A DNA stretch of 52,756 bases, from NCBI GenBank assembly GCA_003719395.1, contig RHMC01000034.1:1-52756 (forward strand), written 5' to 3'. Shown here one piece after another: positions 50,404-52,756 of this stretch (its first letter is position 1; each line of letters starts with the position of its first letter). The DNA is from Streptomyces altiplanensis (GTDB taxonomy: Bacteria > Actinomycetota > Actinomycetes > Streptomycetales > Streptomycetaceae). Position numbers and translations under genes: made by a program. The notes under the pieces were generated by a model that did no database searches, was not told where the DNA came from, and was given only the letters and a program-made list of their open reading frames with translations.

Positions 50404-50826
50404 ATGCCCACCCCGGAAGCCGCCGCCATCGCCGCCGAACTGCGCACAGCGATGGGCAAGCTCACCCGACGCGTCAAACACGAGGACCGCATCCCGCTGG
50501 GCCAGGTCGCCGTGCTCGGCGCACTCGACCGCGACGGCGCCATGACCACCAGCGACCTCGCCGCCGATCAGCGCGTACGCCCCCAGTCGATGGCCCGGGC
50601 GGTGGGGCTGCTCATGGAACAGAAGCTGATCACGCGCCGGGCGCACCCCACGGACGGCCGCAAGTCGCTGGTCGAACTGTCGGACGCGGGCCGGGCCGCG
50701 CTCGAAGCGGAGCGCGGCCGCAGGGCCGGTTGGCTCGCACAGGCCATCGAGGCCGAACTCACGGAAGAGGAGCGGGTGTTGCTGGCACGGAGCGCCGCCC
50801 TGCTGGAGCGGCTCGCCGCACACTAG
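50404..50826 (+). CDS. MarR-family transcriptional regulator
   Basis: A 140-residue winged-helix dimer. Helices [20 protein letters not shown] and [20 protein letters not shown] lead to the recognition helix [20 protein letters not shown] and the wing [20 protein letters not shown]. The end is a dimerising helix ([20 protein letters not shown]). ATG 50404 follows GGGGTAAAGTGCCCT, a modest ribosome site. It is divergent from the enolase gene over three dyads, so it probably represses both; the signal it senses is unknown. Confidence 0.92.
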   Translation: MPTPEAAAIAAELRTAMGKLTRRVKHEDRIPLGQVAVLGALDRDGAMTTSDLAADQRVRPQSMARAVGLLMEQKLITRRAHPTDGRKSLVELSDAGRAALEAERGRRAGWLAQAIEAELTEEERVLLARSAALLERLAAH

Positions 50827-51205
50827 CGCCCCTACAGGCAACGTTCGCCCTGTCGCGACGCCGGCCCGCGCCCCCAGGATCTCGGCTGCGCTCGAGCAGG
50901 GAGGTACCCCCTTCGCCGCACCGCGGTGACACAGCCGCTCCACGGCGGGCGCCCCTGCACGGGCAAACGTCACCTGCCGGGGCGCGCACTGGTCTCGCCG
51001 GGCGCCGCGAGGAACGCCCGGATCGGCTCGGGCCTGTTCGTGAGAGCGGTTCACCAGGTCCATCAAATTCCCTTCCGTGGGGGGTGGCGCCGTCGTTCCT
51101 GGTCGCGATCTCCTCCTGCCACAGGGCGAGGTTGACTCCGTGGGCGGCCTCGATCGCTGCCGGCGACGCCAGGAGGGCGAGGCGCCGGTTCACGGCAACA
51201 GGCGC
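50827..51205. other. Intergenic stretch, possible relic
   Basis: About 380 bases. On the minus strand around 51080-51200 one frame reads VNRRLALLASPAAIEAAHGV then NLALWQEEIATRNDG, protein-like but unrecognised and interrupted; MDLVNRSHEQARADPG follows in another frame near 51020-51065. This may be a decayed gene. Confidence 0.3.
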
Positions 51206-51238
51206 TTGAGTGTCCAGCGGCTGGAAGGTCCATGATCT
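51206..51238 (+). promoter_or_regulatory. MerR-type promoter with operator in a 19-bp spacer
   Basis: TTGAGT (51206-51211) and CATGAT (51231-51236) are 19 bases apart, the stretched spacing of MerR-controlled promoters. The dyad CCAGC, G, GCTGG (51214-51224) lies inside the spacer. A start seven bases after the -10 would fall on ATG 51243, giving a leaderless message. Confidence 0.45.
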
Positions 51239-51242
51239 CGCC

Positions 51243-52154
51243 ATGGACAACGAACGCCCCGACGTGCTCACCATCGGCCGGCTCGCGCACCGCACCGGAC
51301 TTCCGGTGCGCACCCTGCGCTTCTGGTCGGACAGGGGAGCAGTGCCGCCCGTGGCCCGCTCCGCGAGCGGCTACCGGCTGTACGACACCGAGTCCGTGGC
51401 CCGCGTAGAACTGGTCCGCACCCTGCGGGAGCTCGGCCTCGGGCTCGATGACGTGTGCCGCGTCCTGAGCGGCCGCACCACGGTTGCCGAGGTCGCCGAC
51501 GCGCACGTGGCCGCGCTCGACGCGCAGATCCGTTCCCTCAAGGTGAGCCGGGCCGTTCTGTCCACCGTGTCGAAACGTGGTTCGACCGCTGAGGAGACAG
51601 CACTGATGAACCGGTTGGCACGGCTTTCCGCCGCTGAACGCAAGCAGATCATCGACGAGTTCAAGGAGGAGGTGTTCGGCGGTCTCGACATCCACCCGCG
51701 CCTGCACGACCGCATGCGCGCCTTCAGCATCGAACTGCCCGACGACCCCTCGCCCGAGCAGGTCGACGCCTGGATCGAACTGGCCGAGCTGGTCCGGGAC
51801 CCCGGCTTCCGCGCCCGGATGCGCACCATGCTGGAGCTGAGCACCCCGGCCCCGGGGCAGAGCCGTCCCCCCGGGGCGTCCATCTGGTGGGCCAGGCAGG
51901 TCGTGCAGACCGTCGCGGAGGCCAGAGAACGCGGGATCTCTCCGGAGGGACGGGCAGCGGCCGAAATGCTGTCCGAGCTGTTCGGCGATGCCGATCGGGC
52001 CGCCGTGCTGTTGTGCCTGGAGGCCGGGATCGAGGCAGGGGCGGAGCACTACCGCAGGCTCGTCGCCCGCGTGCGCGGACAGTATTCGTCTCCCGACGCG
52101 ACCGGGGAGCTGGAGTGGCTGGCGCGAGCCCTGCGTACTGCGGAGCAGGCCTGA
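51243..52154 (+). CDS. MerR-family transcriptional regulator
   Basis: A 303-residue regulator. The N-terminal winged helix reads LTIGRLAHRTGLPVRTLRFW then GYRLYDTESVARVELVRTLR, with the dimer helix (VADAHVAALDAQIRSLK) after it. The C-terminal 190 residues form a large all-helical effector domain (ERKQIIDEFKEEVFGGLDIH; WWARQVVQTVAEARERGISP) without metal-binding Cys, suggesting a bulky organic ligand. No Shine-Dalgarno sequence is present, in line with a leaderless start at ATG 51243. The next gene is a transposase, so no target gene is adjacent downstream; it may mainly control itself or distant genes. Confidence 0.9.
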   Translation: MDNERPDVLTIGRLAHRTGLPVRTLRFWSDRGAVPPVARSASGYRLYDTESVARVELVRTLRELGLGLDDVCRVLSGRTTVAEVADAHVAALDAQIRSLKVSRAVLSTVSKRGSTAEETALMNRLARLSAAERKQIIDEFKEEVFGGLDIHPRLHDRMRAFSIELPDDPSPEQVDAWIELAELVRDPGFRARMRTMLELSTPAPGQSRPPGASIWWARQVVQTVAEARERGISPEGRAAAEMLSELFGDADRAAVLLCLEAGIEAGAEHYRRLVARVRGQYSSPDATGELEWLARALRTAEQA

Positions 52155-52269
52155 CCGGCCGTACCGCCTCTGTCTCGCACGACTGGATGCCGTTACTGAC
52201 TTCAGCTCTTTGGGGTGAATCGTTGCGAAGTCCCTGATAAGCGTGGGTGGGTGACTGTATCCGTGGTGT

Positions 52270-52756
52270 GTGAGATATGCGGATGGGGGCGGACTGACTC
52301 CTACGGGACGTCAGCGTCGGGAGTCGGTACGGATGCAGGCGGCTGAACTGTTCGAGCACGAGATCAAGCCGTCGGACGTCGCACGGCGGCTACGGGTGAG
52401 CGTGAAGTCGGCCTATCAATGGCATCAGTTGTGGCGGGACGGTGGTGTCGAGGCTCTGGTCTCCCGTGGTCCGAGCGGGTCACGGTGCCGTCTGTCCCAG
52501 CGGTGTCTGGAGAAGCTGGCCGTGTATCTGGAGGAGGGTCCGGCTGCTCACGGGTGGGTGGAGGACCAGGTATGGACCGCATCGAGGGTGGCCACACTGA
52601 TCGGCCGGAAGTTCCACGTCACCTACAGCGTCTCAGGCGCCACACGGTTGATGCACCGGCTCGGTTTCAGCCCGCAGGTGCCCGCCCGGCGGGTCGCCGA
52701 GCGCGACGAGCAGGCCGTCACCGTGTGGAAGGAGGCGACCTGGGCGGAGGTAAAAG
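52270..52756 (+). mobile_element. IS630-type transposase, 5' part
   Basis: From GTG 52270 the frame reads VRYADGGGLTPTGRQRRESV, the usual start of Streptomyces IS630-family transposases, followed by a helix-turn-helix (SDVARRLRVSVKSAYQWHQL), SRGPSGSRCRLSQRCLEKL and the second wing domain SRVATLIGRKFHVTYSVSGA with LMHRLGFSPQVPARRVAERD. The window ends before the DDE catalytic part, so completeness is unknown. The left inverted repeat should lie in 52155-52269 but I cannot identify it. The frame is intact as far as seen. Confidence 0.85.

Overview
The DNA is very GC-rich, uses GTG and TTG starts freely, has many ATGA/GTGA gene overlaps, and carries families typical of Streptomyces: streptogrisin-type protease, ABATE/CGNR regulator, mycothiol-type isomerase, SpoIIE/PP2C signalling, MEDS and MetOD1 sensors. 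It looks like an accessory, arm-like stretch of a Streptomyces or close-relative chromosome, with many regulator-plus-enzyme pairs, transposase relics and decayed genes. No rRNA, tRNA or CRISPR array was seen.

Layout. 0-3 kb: a secreted streptogrisin-like protease and a GT87-like membrane glycosyltransferase. 3-6 kb: a translationally coupled minus-strand operon (membrane protein, winged-helix regulator, ABC ATPase, ABC permease) behind a promoter covered by two dyads. 6-15 kb: an acetyltransferase, an IS5 relic, and a six-gene operon read leftward from 15051: LacI regulator, binding protein, two sugar permeases, GH1 beta-glucosidase and a YicI-like GH31 alpha-xylosidase. It probably takes up and degrades xyloglucan-type oligosaccharides. 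15-18.5 kb: a decayed WYL regulator, a VOC protein, a hypothetical protein, a 17-bp tandem repeat and a SnoaL-like protein.

18.6-23.5 kb holds the most interesting system: a small protein resembling trypsin-co-occurring domain 1 (Trypco1), followed 11 bp downstream by a giant trypsin-like protease / STAND NTPase / transmembrane / beta-propeller protein of about 1450 residues. This architecture fits the NTP-dependent conflict systems of multicellular bacteria. 23.6-27.6 kb: a dienelactone hydrolase-like protein lacking its nucleophile, a Nudix relic, and a VanZ - response regulator - histidine kinase operon. 28-33 kb: a choline-to-betaine locus (betaine aldehyde dehydrogenase, APC permease, GMC oxidoreductase). 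33-41 kb: a DUF4190-like membrane protein, a PAS/GAF/PP2C phosphatase, a VOC protein, and a divergent partner-switching cluster (MetOD1 sensor and PP2C phosphatase to the left, STAS protein and MEDS/HATPase kinase to the right).

41-52.7 kb: three GNAT acetyltransferases, a decayed AbiV-like gene, an ArsR-VOC pair under a perfect palindrome, a maleylpyruvate isomerase-like protein, a divergent CGNR regulator / metallo-hydrolase pair, a decayed alpha/beta hydrolase, an enolase paralogue divergent from a MarR regulator over three evenly spaced dyads, a MerR regulator, and the start of an IS630-type transposase that runs off the window.

About 25 single-base frame breaks interrupt otherwise well-conserved genes, often in short C or G runs. 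Most are probably sequence errors, so such genes are given as one CDS across the break. Clear relics (truncated, with in-frame stops or several defects) are called pseudogenes. Family names rest on recognised motifs, not on a database search.
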